From: Flavobacterium chilense
Lineage (GTDB): Bacteria > Bacteroidota > Bacteroidia > Flavobacteriales > Flavobacteriaceae
Reading direction: 5' to 3'
Assembly: GCF_001602525.1 (NCBI RefSeq)
Contig: NZ_LSYT01000001.1
Location: forward strand, 1,054,001-1,118,000
DNA length: 64,000 nucleotides
Position numbers and translations under genes: made by a program. Numbering within the stretch: the stretch's first letter is position 1; every line of letters starts with the position of its first letter. Shown here one piece after another: positions 27,758 to 36,204 of this stretch. The notes under the pieces are model-generated. The model was not told the DNA's origin. It saw nothing but the letters and a program-made list of their open reading frames with translations, and searched no databases.

Positions 27758-28933
27758 CTATTGAATTCCCAATACCTCTTTTGCTAAAGCAATCATTTCA
27801 GGTGTTCCTGTATTTTTATTTTTTTCGTCTGAAAGCTTCACAACTCCCTGCCAATGTGTGTTATCAAGTTTGACTTCTGTTAGTTTTATAACCATATTCA
27901 TTGAAGGCAACCCTACATCATTGGTAAAATTAGTACCAATACCAAATGACATTTTGATCTTGTCTTTACAAAAATCTGTTATCGCTTTTACCTTATCGTA
28001 ATTTAATGAATCAGAAAAAACAATAACTTTCGATTTTGGGTCGATTCCCATTTTGGTGTAATGCGAAATTACTTTTTGTGCAAACTCAATTGGATCACCG
28101 CTGTCATGACGAACACCATCAAAAAGTTTGGAGTATTTTTTATCGAATTGTTCGAAAAAAACATCTGTTGTATAAGTATCTGTCAAGGCAATTCCGAGAT
28201 CGCCGCCATAAACCTGTGTCCAGTGTTCCAGGCTAATTAGGTTTGCCATTTTAAACCCGTATTGCGCAGCATGAAACATAAACCATTCATGCGCATGTGT
28301 ACCTAACGGACGAATATTATTGACCATTGCAAAATGCACATTACTGGTTCCTATAAAACTTTCTGAACCAAAAGTGTGCAATGTTTCGTTTATCAGAACA
28401 TGCACATCGTAAGAATGACGACGTCTTGTGCCAAATTCCAGAATCGAAACTCCTAATGTATTATAATTGTCGATTTTATTTTTGGTCAACGTTTTTATCG
28501 CCTCATCGTTTAAACGAATTAAATGATTTGACTTATAAAAAAGCTCCGAGATTAAAGCCATTAACGGCACTTCCCACAAAATTGTTCTATACCAGAAACC
28601 TTCGATGGTAACTTTTATTTCTGAACCTTGCTGTGTAATTTCAACTTCAGACGGATCAAAATTATATCCTTGTAAAAAATCTAAATAGGTAGGATCAAGA
28701 TAAGGACAATATTTCGCCAAATATTGTTTTTCGTTTTTGGTGAGTCGTAAATCAGCCATAGCGTCTACTGCTTGTCGAAGCAAATCAGCAAAACCGGGAG
28801 GGAAAATATGTTTTCCTCTATTTATAAAACCGTAATGCACTTTTGCTTTTGGAAAAAGCTTTATTACGGCATGTTGCATCGTAAATTTATAGAAATCATT
28901 ATCTAAAATTGATTTCAGAAAAGTTGTTTCCAT
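27758..28933 (-). CDS. pncB: Nicotinate phosphoribosyltransferase
   Basis: A 391-residue NAPRTase that makes nicotinate mononucleotide from nicotinate and PRPP in the Preiss-Handler salvage path to NAD. Motifs include DNDFYKFTMQHAV near the start, LEFGTRRRHSYD (about 170) and RPLGTHAHEWFMFHAAQ with the conserved His. GVRHDSGDP and FSDSLNYDKV belong to the phosphate-binding part, and the C-terminus is normal. The length is typical of the bacterial PncB class. Nothing in the neighbouring genes suggests a NAD operon. Cytosolic. Confidence 0.93.
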   Translation of the reverse strand: METTFLKSILDNDFYKFTMQHAVIKLFPKAKVHYGFINRGKHIFPPGFADLLRQAVDAMADLRLTKNEKQYLAKYCPYLDPTYLDFLQGYNFDPSEVEITQQGSEIKVTIEGFWYRTILWEVPLMALISELFYKSNHLIRLNDEAIKTLTKNKIDNYNTLGVSILEFGTRRRHSYDVHVLINETLHTFGSESFIGTSNVHFAMVNNIRPLGTHAHEWFMFHAAQYGFKMANLISLEHWTQVYGGDLGIALTDTYTTDVFFEQFDKKYSKLFDGVRHDSGDPIEFAQKVISHYTKMGIDPKSKVIVFSDSLNYDKVKAITDFCKDKIKMSFGIGTNFTNDVGLPSMNMVIKLTEVKLDNTHWQGVVKLSDEKNKNTGTPEMIALAKEVLGIQ

Positions 28934-29022
28934 ATTCAGGTTTCCTATAATATTCTTAATGGTTAAAGATACGGCAAATCAGTAAAAGAAGAAAAAGCTT
29001 TTAAATAAAGATCCTGATTAAT

Positions 29023-30003
29023 TTATTTTGAAACAATTTTAAAAGAAACAATACTAGCCGTATCCAGATAAATAGTGACATAATCGCCTATACTCTTATC
29101 ATAAGTAATCTGAAACTCAAGACCTCCGCGTTTTTCTTTTGCATTTTGAATTTTGACAGCCTGATTTTTTCTATTGAGATAGAAAATCACATCTGACTTT
29201 GAAACATTTTTAATTTCAACGTTTATTTTATCTCCGTATTTTGCTTCAACAATTCCGCTATCAGGAGATTTTATCTTGTAATCGCCTTCAATTGTTTTAT
29301 TATAAATTAAAGGTCCGTTGAGAAAATCTTCTTTGCTTAATCTGTTACCTAAATAAGAACCGGAATCAGGAAAATGTTTGGCAAAAAAATAATCCGGATC
29401 AGTATCAAAATAAACCGGTGTAAAGTCATTTACCATTCTGCCTTTACTGCTATCATAATATCCTTGTCCCCAGGTAACATCTATTAATATCCACTTTTTA
29501 TCAATCAAAACTATATTCCAGGCATGATTAGAATAGGTGTTTTTTCTGCCAATATCAGCTAATCTTATTTTAGAGTCTCCACGAATTATTTCTGATTTCA
29601 AGCCTGTTAATTCTGCTAAATACTGATATAAAGCTGTAAAACCTTCACAAACTGCTTTTTGAGAATTGAATGTTTTTTGAATAAGTTTATTATTAAGCTG
29701 CTGAATCTTTCTTTGTTTTTCTGCCTCTGTCGAATAACTAAAACCTTGTGTTCTTGGCGGATTTAAAAAAGTAGCATAATCATATTTTATATTAAAAGCA
29801 ATCCAGTCATAAATCGCTCTTGCTCTGTCATAATCAGAAGAAAAGTCACTTTTGATTTTGTCTGCTAATTTTTCCGGACTGCTAAAACTTTTTGGATATT
29901 TGGCAACAGTCCTGTCAACTTCATTGTATTTTTGAGCATAAGATGAAGACAGGAAAACGGTATTTAGGAAAAGAAATAGGATTACGAAATTTTGTCTTTT
30001 CAT
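29023..30003 (-). CDS. Exported transglutaminase-like protein
   Basis: A 326-residue protein with a signal peptide (MKRQNFVILFLFLNTVFLSS, cleavage near SYAQ). It has a transglutaminase/protease-like papain fold: KAVCEGFTALYQYL holds the candidate Cys, NHAWNIVLI the His and LIDVTWG the Asp. The region before it, YDRARAIYDWIAFNIKYDY, is the usual entry to this domain. The C-terminal 90 residues are a beta domain. Such periplasmic proteins in Bacteroidota may act as peptidases or cross-linking enzymes. The substrate is unknown. It lies 4 bp after the FMN reductase. Confidence 0.8.
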   Translation of the reverse strand: MKRQNFVILFLFLNTVFLSSSYAQKYNEVDRTVAKYPKSFSSPEKLADKIKSDFSSDYDRARAIYDWIAFNIKYDYATFLNPPRTQGFSYSTEAEKQRKIQQLNNKLIQKTFNSQKAVCEGFTALYQYLAELTGLKSEIIRGDSKIRLADIGRKNTYSNHAWNIVLIDKKWILIDVTWGQGYYDSSKGRMVNDFTPVYFDTDPDYFFAKHFPDSGSYLGNRLSKEDFLNGPLIYNKTIEGDYKIKSPDSGIVEAKYGDKINVEIKNVSKSDVIFYLNRKNQAVKIQNAKEKRGGLEFQITYDKSIGDYVTIYLDTASIVSFKIVSK

Positions 30004-30007
30004 TGAA

Positions 30008-30532
30008 TTAGAAAGAAGCTTTAATAATGTCTTGCAATTCTTTATCTAACTCTTTATTTGAAATTTTATTTTCTTCTAAATTAAAATTTGCATTAAAAAC
30101 CGGTAGTGAGAAAGTAGCTTTGATTTGAGCACCATATCTTGGTAAAGCATTATTGGCAATTTCTAAAACTGATGCCCCGCCTCTTGCTCCTGGTGAAGTA
30201 GCTAATAATAAGGTCGGTTTTTGCTGAAATACTTCTTTCATGATCCTTGAACTCCAATCAAAAAGATTCTTGAAGGCAGCTGAATAGTTTCCGTTATTTT
30301 CAGCCAGAGAAATGACCAAAATATCTGCACTTGCAATTTTAGCCAGAAATGCTTTTGCAAGTTCATGCTGACCGATTTCTTTTTCTAAGTCAACACTAAA
30401 CAAAGGCATCGCAAAATCATTTAGATCCAAAACCTCAACTTCTGCATTTTCGAATAAACTGGCGGCATAAGTTGCTAAATGTTTGTTGATAGATTGTGTA
30501 CTATTACTTCCTCCAAAGGCTATAATTTTCAT
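30008..30532 (-). CDS. NADPH-dependent FMN reductase family protein
   Basis: A 174-residue flavodoxin-like protein. The phosphate-binding loop is GGSNSTQSINKHLATY, and the middle has ADILVISLAENNGNYSAAFKNL. This matches the NADPH-dependent FMN reductase/azoreductase family, where a stretch like PEYNGSYP usually follows the third strand (here AENNGNYS). The protein would bind FMN and pass electrons from NADPH to quinones or azo compounds. The exact substrate is not predictable. It precedes the transglutaminase gene by 4 bp, and the two may share a promoter. Confidence 0.85.
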   Translation of the reverse strand: MKIIAFGGSNSTQSINKHLATYAASLFENAEVEVLDLNDFAMPLFSVDLEKEIGQHELAKAFLAKIASADILVISLAENNGNYSAAFKNLFDWSSRIMKEVFQQKPTLLLATSPGARGGASVLEIANNALPRYGAQIKATFSLPVFNANFNLEENKISNKELDKELQDIIKASF

Positions 30533-30553
30533 AAAGGTGCTTTTTAATATTTC

Positions 30554-30583
30554 AAACTATGTAAGCTATATAAGTTCATTTAA
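30554..30583 (+). repeat. Dispersed 30-bp repeat, copy 1
   Basis: The 30 bases starting AAACTATGTAAG match the reverse complement of 52941-52970 at 26 of 30 positions. Both copies are intergenic, next to gene starts. Confidence 0.6.
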
Positions 30584-30685
30584 AAATACTTTTTTAAACT
30601 TCCTTATTTCATTACAAAGATACAATTCTGTTCCTTTATTCAGGTAAAACTTTTATTACCTTAAATTACTTATAGGGTTAAAATT

Positions 30686-31603
30686 TTATTTCGTTTCGAT
30701 TTCAAAAATTTCTTTTTGTATTTCTACCGAGTATTCATTCGGATAAATTTTACCTCCATAAGATTTAGCATATACTTTGGTAAATTCTGCTCCAAAATAC
30801 AGAATTATAGCTGAATAATATACCCAAACCAGAATAATAATTACAGAACCCGCTGCACCGTATACTGAGGCAACTGTTGAACTTCCTAAATAAAAACCTA
30901 TGGCAAACTTACCAATCATAAATAATATCGCCGTTACTGTTGATCCGATAAAAGCATCTTTCCATCTTATTTTTCCATCGGGTAATGTTCTGAAAATGAT
31001 AGCAAAAAGAAGTGTAATACTAGCCAGTACAATAACAATATTGACTACGTAAAATAAATAAACGGTACTTTCAGGAAAATAAACTTTTAAACGGGCACTT
31101 AGTAAATCTAATGTAGTACTTATAAAAAGACTGACGAGCATTAAAAAACCAACTGAAGCAATCATAGAAAACGACATTAACCGGTTTTGAATGAATTTCT
31201 TAATTCCTTTATCCGGCTTTGCTCTCAAACCCCAAATAAAGTTAATTGAACTTTGAATTTCAGCAAAAACTCCCGATGCTCCAATTAACAACATCGCGAT
31301 TCCAAATACAGTAGCAAAGACATTATCTCCTGATAATTGTACATTTTTTATCGCTTCCTGAATCTGACTTGCAGCTCCGTTACCCACTAATCCGTTAATT
31401 TGTCCGTACAATTGTCCTGTTACAGCATCTTCCCCAAAAAAGACCCCACAAATGGTTATAATAATAATCAATAAAGGCGGCAAGGCAAATATGGTATAAT
31501 AGGATAATGCAGCACTGAGTTTAATGGCATTGTCATCATTAAATTCTAAAAAGGTATTCTTGAGCAGAAACCATGTTTTGGAGAGTATATTTTTTATTTT
31601 CAC
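30686..31603 (-). CDS. YihY/BrkB-family inner membrane protein
   Basis: About 305 residues from a GTG start at 31603-31601 (reading MKIKNILSKTWFLLKNTF). I chose this over the upstream ATG at 31633 because a consensus TAAATTTG promoter box covers 31638-31631, which would leave the ATG outside the transcript. There are six hydrophobic helices; KLSAALSYYTIFALPPLLI and YGQINGLVGNGAASQIQEAI are the conserved BrkB/YihY stretches. The family is widespread and its function is not firmly known, despite old names such as ribonuclease BN. The charged C-terminal tail is cytosolic. Confidence 0.87.
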   Translation of the reverse strand: MKIKNILSKTWFLLKNTFLEFNDDNAIKLSAALSYYTIFALPPLLIIIITICGVFFGEDAVTGQLYGQINGLVGNGAASQIQEAIKNVQLSGDNVFATVFGIAMLLIGASGVFAEIQSSINFIWGLRAKPDKGIKKFIQNRLMSFSMIASVGFLMLVSLFISTTLDLLSARLKVYFPESTVYLFYVVNIVIVLASITLLFAIIFRTLPDGKIRWKDAFIGSTVTAILFMIGKFAIGFYLGSSTVASVYGAAGSVIIILVWVYYSAIILYFGAEFTKVYAKSYGGKIYPNEYSVEIQKEIFEIETK

Positions 31604-31630
31604 GATAGTTCTGATTTTTAGATATTCTCT

Positions 31631-31638
31631 CAAATTTA
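31631..31638 (-). promoter_or_regulatory. Consensus -7 box (TAAATTTG) for the BrkB gene
   Basis: CAAATTTA on the plus strand reads TAAATTTG leftward, a perfect TAnnTTTG. Its position decides the GTG start used for the gene. Confidence 0.55.
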
Positions 31639-31639
31639 A

Positions 31640-31943
31640 GAATTTATGAAAAATTTAGAATTCTCGTTTTTTTGTCAAATTTTACATTTTTACCATGTTT
31701 GCCCTAAATACCCCAGATTGAAACGGAAAGCATTTTTTATGAATTTATATTTTTTGTGGCGATAAAAAAGCGACTGAAAGAAGCTCTTTTTATGCCCTGC
31801 AAAAAAATAAATTCAGGAAAAATCCTGGAGTGTAAAGCTGGATTAGGTACTAAAAAATAATATTCAGAAGGCTTCGACTCTGCTCAGCCTGACAATGTTT
31901 CTACTTAGCCTAACAATCCATAACTTAAGATTTAGATAAAAAA
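31640..31943. other. Intergenic region with no gene
   Basis: The gap between the BrkB gene and the ychF terminator. It contains a few short AT-rich hairpins (for example CAGGAAAAATCCTG at 31814-31827) and one dispersed repeat at 31871-31894. I see no open reading frame, tRNA or recognisable RNA. Confidence 0.6.
31871..31894 (+). repeat. Dispersed 24-bp intergenic repeat, copy 1
   Basis: CTTCGACTCTGCTCAGCCTG is the core. It matches 36126-36149 (CTTCGACTTCGTTCAGTTTG) at most positions. From memory, such 'TTCGACT...CTCAG' tracts are frequent between genes in Flavobacterium. Confidence 0.6.
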
Positions 31944-31967
31944 AACTGCTGGATTCCTCCAGCAGTT
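31944..31967 (-). terminator. Terminator after ychF
   Basis: A 10-bp stem AACTGCTGGA/TCCAGCAGTT with a 4-nt loop, followed leftward by a run of eight T. It lies 43 bp after the ychF stop. Confidence 0.85.
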
Positions 31968-32009
31968 CTCTCTATTTTCTTTGTTCTTAATTCTATTTTC
32001 TAAAAAAGA

Positions 32010-33104
32010 TTAAACGTTGAAACGGAAGTGCATTACATCACCATCCTTTACAACATATTCTTTTCCTTCGACTTTAAATTTTCCTGCTTCTTTAGCTTTT
32101 GCTTCAGAACCGTACTGAACGTAATCTTCGTATGAAATTACCTCTGCACGAATAAATCCTTTTTCAAAATCAGTATGGATAACTCCTGCTGCTTGTGGTG
32201 CTGTTGCCCCAATATTGATGGTCCAGGCACGCACTTCTTTTACACCAGCAGTAAAGTAAGTTTGTTGTTTTAATAATTTGTAAGCTGCACGAATTAAAAC
32301 TGATGCTCCCGGCTCAGTTAATCCCATATCTTCAAGGAAAACCTGACGCTCTTCGTAGCTTTCTAATTCAGTAATATCTGCCTCTGCCCCTACTGAAAGA
32401 ATAATTACCTCAGCATCTTCATCTTTTACTAATTCACGAACCTGATCAACATATTTATTTCCGTTTACCGCTGAATTTTCGTCAACATTACAAACGTATA
32501 ACACTGGTTTTGCCGTAATTAACTGAAAAGATTCCATTAAAACTTCTTCATCATTACCTTGAGGAAAAATAGTACGAGCTGATTTAGCCTGTAATAATGA
32601 TTCTCTGATTCTGTCTAAAAGTGCTTTTTCAGTTTGCGCTTCTTTGTTTCCGGTTTTAGCGGCACGGTTTACTTTTTCTAAACGTTTTTCAACAGTTTCT
32701 AAGTCTTTCAATTGTAACTCGATATCAATCGTTTCTTTATCACGAATTGGGTTTACGTTTCCGTCAACGTGAACAATGTTATCGTTATCAAAACAACGTA
32801 AAACGTGAATAATAGCATTACACTCTCTAATGTTTCCTAAAAACTGGTTTCCAAGACCTTCACCCTTGCTTGCACCTTTTACTAAACCTGCGATATCAAC
32901 AATATCAACGGTTGCCATTTGTACACGCTCTGGTTTTACCAATTCTTCTAACTTATTGATTCTTGGGTCCGGAACGTTTACAACTCCAATATTAGGCTCA
33001 ATTGTACAAAATGGAAAGTTGGCACTTTGCGCTTTTGCATTAGATAAACAATTAAATAATGTTGATTTTCCAACATTTGGTAATCCTACAATTCCTGCTT
33101 TCAT
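32010..33104 (-). CDS. ychF: Ribosome-binding ATPase YchF
   Basis: A 364-residue Obg-related P-loop protein. Walker A is GLPNVGKST (about 6-14), followed by NFPFCTIEPNIGVV and the G3-type DIVDIAGLVKGASKGEG. The specificity strand VLYVCNVDE (about 200) replaces the usual NKxD, the mark of YchF as an ATPase. The C-terminal TGS-like domain has FTAGVKEVRAWTI, AAGVIHTDFEKGFIRAEV and KEYVVKDGDVMHFRFNV. It binds ribosomes and affects translation and stress responses. The length is standard. It is transcribed alone, with a terminator behind it. Confidence 0.96.
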   Translation of the reverse strand: MKAGIVGLPNVGKSTLFNCLSNAKAQSANFPFCTIEPNIGVVNVPDPRINKLEELVKPERVQMATVDIVDIAGLVKGASKGEGLGNQFLGNIRECNAIIHVLRCFDNDNIVHVDGNVNPIRDKETIDIELQLKDLETVEKRLEKVNRAAKTGNKEAQTEKALLDRIRESLLQAKSARTIFPQGNDEEVLMESFQLITAKPVLYVCNVDENSAVNGNKYVDQVRELVKDEDAEVIILSVGAEADITELESYEERQVFLEDMGLTEPGASVLIRAAYKLLKQQTYFTAGVKEVRAWTINIGATAPQAAGVIHTDFEKGFIRAEVISYEDYVQYGSEAKAKEAGKFKVEGKEYVVKDGDVMHFRFNV

Positions 33105-33259
33105 CTGTTGTTTCTGTTTGTTTTTATTTGATCCTGATTCTTTTCAGGTCTTCATTAATACTACTGCTTTAACTATTAAAAGCCTGGCTTAATGATATGT
33201 AATATTATGTCTTGCAATTTTATTTCTGCCAAAATGATATTTTTTGGCTTTAAAATTTT

Positions 33260-33267
33260 GCAAATAT
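33260..33267 (-). promoter_or_regulatory. Candidate -7 box (TATATTTG) for ychF
   Basis: CAAATATA on the plus strand is TATATTTG leftward, a perfect TAnnTTTG. It lies about 155 bp before the ychF ATG, implying a long leader. Confidence 0.4.
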
Positions 33268-33421
33268 AAGATTTAATAGCTCTTAACCGAAGTAAAAATG
33301 ACGATTAATGCATTTTAAAACACCTTCTTTAAAAAATTTAAACTTTTTGTTATGATTTTGTTAAAAAACAGTACTTTTATCAAACATCAAAACAAAATAA
33401 CAAACCAAAACTTAATTAACC

Positions 33422-36088
33422 ATGAAGAAAATTGCATTATTTTTATTTCTATTAAATACGATGTTTCTTTTTGCTCAAAAAGAAACTTCAGGGGTTGTAA
33501 AAGACAAATCGGGTGCGCCTTTACCGGGAGTCAACGTTCTGGAAAAAGGAACTAATAATGGCGTATCAACTGATTTTGAAGGAAGTTATCGCATAAAAGT
33601 TAAAGAAGGTGCTACATTAATTTTTAGTTATGTTGGTTTTTCCAACATCGAAAGAAAGGTTACAGGCGATAAAATCGAAGTAATTTTAGACGAAAGTGGC
33701 GGTCAGGTTTTAAATGATGTTGTCGTAGTAGGTTCAAGAAATGCAAAAAGAACCGTTGTAAATTCGGCAGTTCCTATTGATGTCATCAATGTAAAAGATG
33801 TTACGACTCAAAGCGGAAAAATAGAAATCAATCAGTTACTGCAATATGTTGCGCCATCTTTTAATGCCAACAAACAGTCCGGATCTGATGGTGCTGACCA
33901 CGTCGATCCTGCTTCTTTAAGAGGTATGGGACCTGACCAGACGTTGGTTTTAATTAACGGAAAAAGAAGACATCAGTCGTCACTTATTAATTTATTTGGA
34001 ACTCGCGGACGCGGAAATACCGGAACTGACCTAAACGCAATTCCTGCTGCATCTATCAAAAGAATCGAAATTTTGCGTGATGGTGCTGCGGCTCAATACG
34101 GTTCTGATGCAATTGCTGGAGTTATTAATATTGTAACAAACGACAATGTTAATGAACTTACCGGAGCTGTAACTTATGGCGCTTACAATACGGATGCAAA
34201 AGGGGATTTTTTACCGGGGACTCCTAACACAAAGGGCTTCAGACTGGATCAAAAGGGCAATGGAAATTCTTATGGTAAAGATAAATCTCTTGATGGACAA
34301 TCTGTAAAAGTGGCTGCCAATTACGGAGTTGCATTGGGTTCAAAAGGTGGTTTTGCCAATTTTACGGGTGAATTTATTAATAAAGATAAAACATTGAGAC
34401 CTGCTTATGATTTTAGAAAAGGTTTTGGCGATGCTCAAATTAAAGGCTTAAATTTCTTTGGAAACCTTGCCATTCCAATCGCTGATAAAACAGAATTTTA
34501 TGCTTTTGGAGGAAGCAGCTACAGAAATACTGATGCTTATGCTTTTACCAGAAATGACGGCGAAAGAGTTGTTGAATCTATTTATCCCGGCGGATACACA
34601 CCAAGAATTACTTCTAAAATTAATGACAACTCGATTGTTGCCGGAATTAGAACTGAAACTTCTGGCGGCTGGAAAATGGATTTAAGCAATACTTTTGGAA
34701 AAAATAAATTCCATTACAATATTAAAGGAACACTAAACGCCTCTTTGGTAGATAAATCGCCAAGAGAATTTGATGCGGGCGGACATAGTTTATTGCAAAA
34801 CACAACTAATTTTGATGTTTCTAAAAACTATGGCGAAGTTTTAAAAGGCTTAAATATTGCTTTTGGAACTGAATTTAGAGTCGAAAAATTTCAAATTTTC
34901 GCTGGTGAAGAAGGCTCTTACACTACTTATGACACTAACGGAAAACCAATCACAGATCCAACAACTCAAAGTGCACCTACGATTCCTAATCCTGATTATG
35001 ATCCGTCAGATCCTAATTCTTCTCCAACTATTGCAAGACCTGGAAGTTCTCAGGGTTTTCCCGGATATAGCCCGGCAAACGAAGTAAATAAGAGCCGTAC
35101 CAATTTCTCTCTGTATACAGATGCAGAACTTGATGTTACAGAAGCTTTAATGATTAGTGGAGCGGTTCGTTTTGAAAATTACAGTGATTTTGGCAGTACA
35201 GTAAACGGTAAATTAGCTTCAAGATTAAAACTTACAGACCATATCAACTTAAGAGGATCGATAAGCACAGGGTTCCGTGCGCCATCATTGGCTCAAATTT
35301 ACTATAACTTACGTTTCACCAATTTCAATGCAAGTGGTGCAACTGAGGTTTTACTGGCTCCAAACGATAGTCCGGTTACAAAGGCTTTTGGAATTGATAA
35401 ATTAAACGAAGAGAAAGCAGTAAATGCTTCATTGGGATTCACGGCAACGTTTGGAGATTTTACTGCAACCGTTGATGGTTATTATATTAAGGTAAAAGAT
35501 CGTATTGTTTTAACAGGATATTTTGATGCCAGTGCTTTAAATCTTGGCGTTTCTGAAGCTCAGTTTTTTGCTAATGGTGTTGATACCAGCACTCATGGTT
35601 TAGATCTGGTTTTTTCATGGAAAAAAACATTTGACTTCGGACAACTTGGCGCTACTTTAGTAGGTAATATTAATGATATGAAAATAGATCAGGTAAAAAA
35701 CGGATCTTTGGATGCTGATACTTTTTTCGGAAAACGTGAAAAAGCCTTTTTACTGGCATCTGCACCAAAGAACAAATTTGGTTTAAATTTAAATTATTCC
35801 AAAAATAAATTCGACGCTGGTTTGGCTTTTACCCGTTTCAGCAAAGTAGTTCTGGTAGATTATGCAGATGAAGATGATGTTTACAATGCCCGATTAATTA
35901 CAGATTTAACATTAGGTTATAAACTAAGCAAGAATTTTAAATTAAGTATTGGAAGCAACAACTTATTTAATGTTTACCCAACCAAACAAGACGAACAAGG
36001 TAACACAGAAGCCGGTGGATATTGGGATGCTGTACAAATGGGTTTCAGCGGAGCTTATTATTATGCCAGACTTGGATTTAACTTTTAA
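33422..36088 (+). CDS. TonB-dependent outer-membrane receptor
   Basis: An 888-residue TonB-dependent transporter. It has a signal peptide (MKKIALFLFLLNTMFLFA), a carboxypeptidase-like regulatory domain (about 22-95; SGVVKDKSGAPLPGVNVLEK), then a plug (about 98-240) with DVVVVGSRNAKRT, PASLRGMGPDQTLVLINGKR and EILRDGAAAQYGSDAIAGVI. The rest is a beta barrel ending in Phe (AYYYARLGFNF). It imports a large substrate using the TonB proton-motive link. No SusD partner follows, so siderophore or metal uptake is more likely than glycan uptake, but the substrate is unknown. It is transcribed alone, with a terminator shared with the convergent neighbour. Confidence 0.93.
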   Translation: MKKIALFLFLLNTMFLFAQKETSGVVKDKSGAPLPGVNVLEKGTNNGVSTDFEGSYRIKVKEGATLIFSYVGFSNIERKVTGDKIEVILDESGGQVLNDVVVVGSRNAKRTVVNSAVPIDVINVKDVTTQSGKIEINQLLQYVAPSFNANKQSGSDGADHVDPASLRGMGPDQTLVLINGKRRHQSSLINLFGTRGRGNTGTDLNAIPAASIKRIEILRDGAAAQYGSDAIAGVINIVTNDNVNELTGAVTYGAYNTDAKGDFLPGTPNTKGFRLDQKGNGNSYGKDKSLDGQSVKVAANYGVALGSKGGFANFTGEFINKDKTLRPAYDFRKGFGDAQIKGLNFFGNLAIPIADKTEFYAFGGSSYRNTDAYAFTRNDGERVVESIYPGGYTPRITSKINDNSIVAGIRTETSGGWKMDLSNTFGKNKFHYNIKGTLNASLVDKSPREFDAGGHSLLQNTTNFDVSKNYGEVLKGLNIAFGTEFRVEKFQIFAGEEGSYTTYDTNGKPITDPTTQSAPTIPNPDYDPSDPNSSPTIARPGSSQGFPGYSPANEVNKSRTNFSLYTDAELDVTEALMISGAVRFENYSDFGSTVNGKLASRLKLTDHINLRGSISTGFRAPSLAQIYYNLRFTNFNASGATEVLLAPNDSPVTKAFGIDKLNEEKAVNASLGFTATFGDFTATVDGYYIKVKDRIVLTGYFDASALNLGVSEAQFFANGVDTSTHGLDLVFSWKKTFDFGQLGATLVGNINDMKIDQVKNGSLDADTFFGKREKAFLLASAPKNKFGLNLNYSKNKFDAGLAFTRFSKVVLVDYADEDDVYNARLITDLTLGYKLSKNFKLSIGSNNLFNVYPTKQDEQGNTEAGGYWDAVQMGFSGAYYYARLGFNF

Positions 36089-36125
36089 TTCTTGTTTAGG
36101 AAAAATAGAAAATATAGAGTTTAAA

Positions 36126-36149
36126 CTTCGACTTCGTTCAGTTTGACAA
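36126..36149 (+). repeat. Dispersed 24-bp intergenic repeat, copy 2
   Basis: Core CTTCGACTTCGTTCAGTTTG, related to the copy at 31871-31894. It lies just before the terminator of the TonB receptor. Confidence 0.6.
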
Positions 36150-36153
36150 ATAA

Positions 36154-36187
36154 AAAAAATCCTGAATCTGAATTCAGGATTTTTTTA
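36154..36187. terminator. Bidirectional terminator between convergent genes
   Basis: The stem AAATCCTGAAT/ATTCAGGATTT with a CTGA loop is flanked by A8 and T7 runs. It serves the TonB receptor and the leftward gene. Confidence 0.85.
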
Positions 36188-36204
36188 TGTTTTATAAACG
36201 CCGA

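Noticed and set aside
31640..32009. tmRNA or other stable RNA in the gap
   Set aside because: No CCA end, no tRNA-like arms and no tag reading frame can be found.
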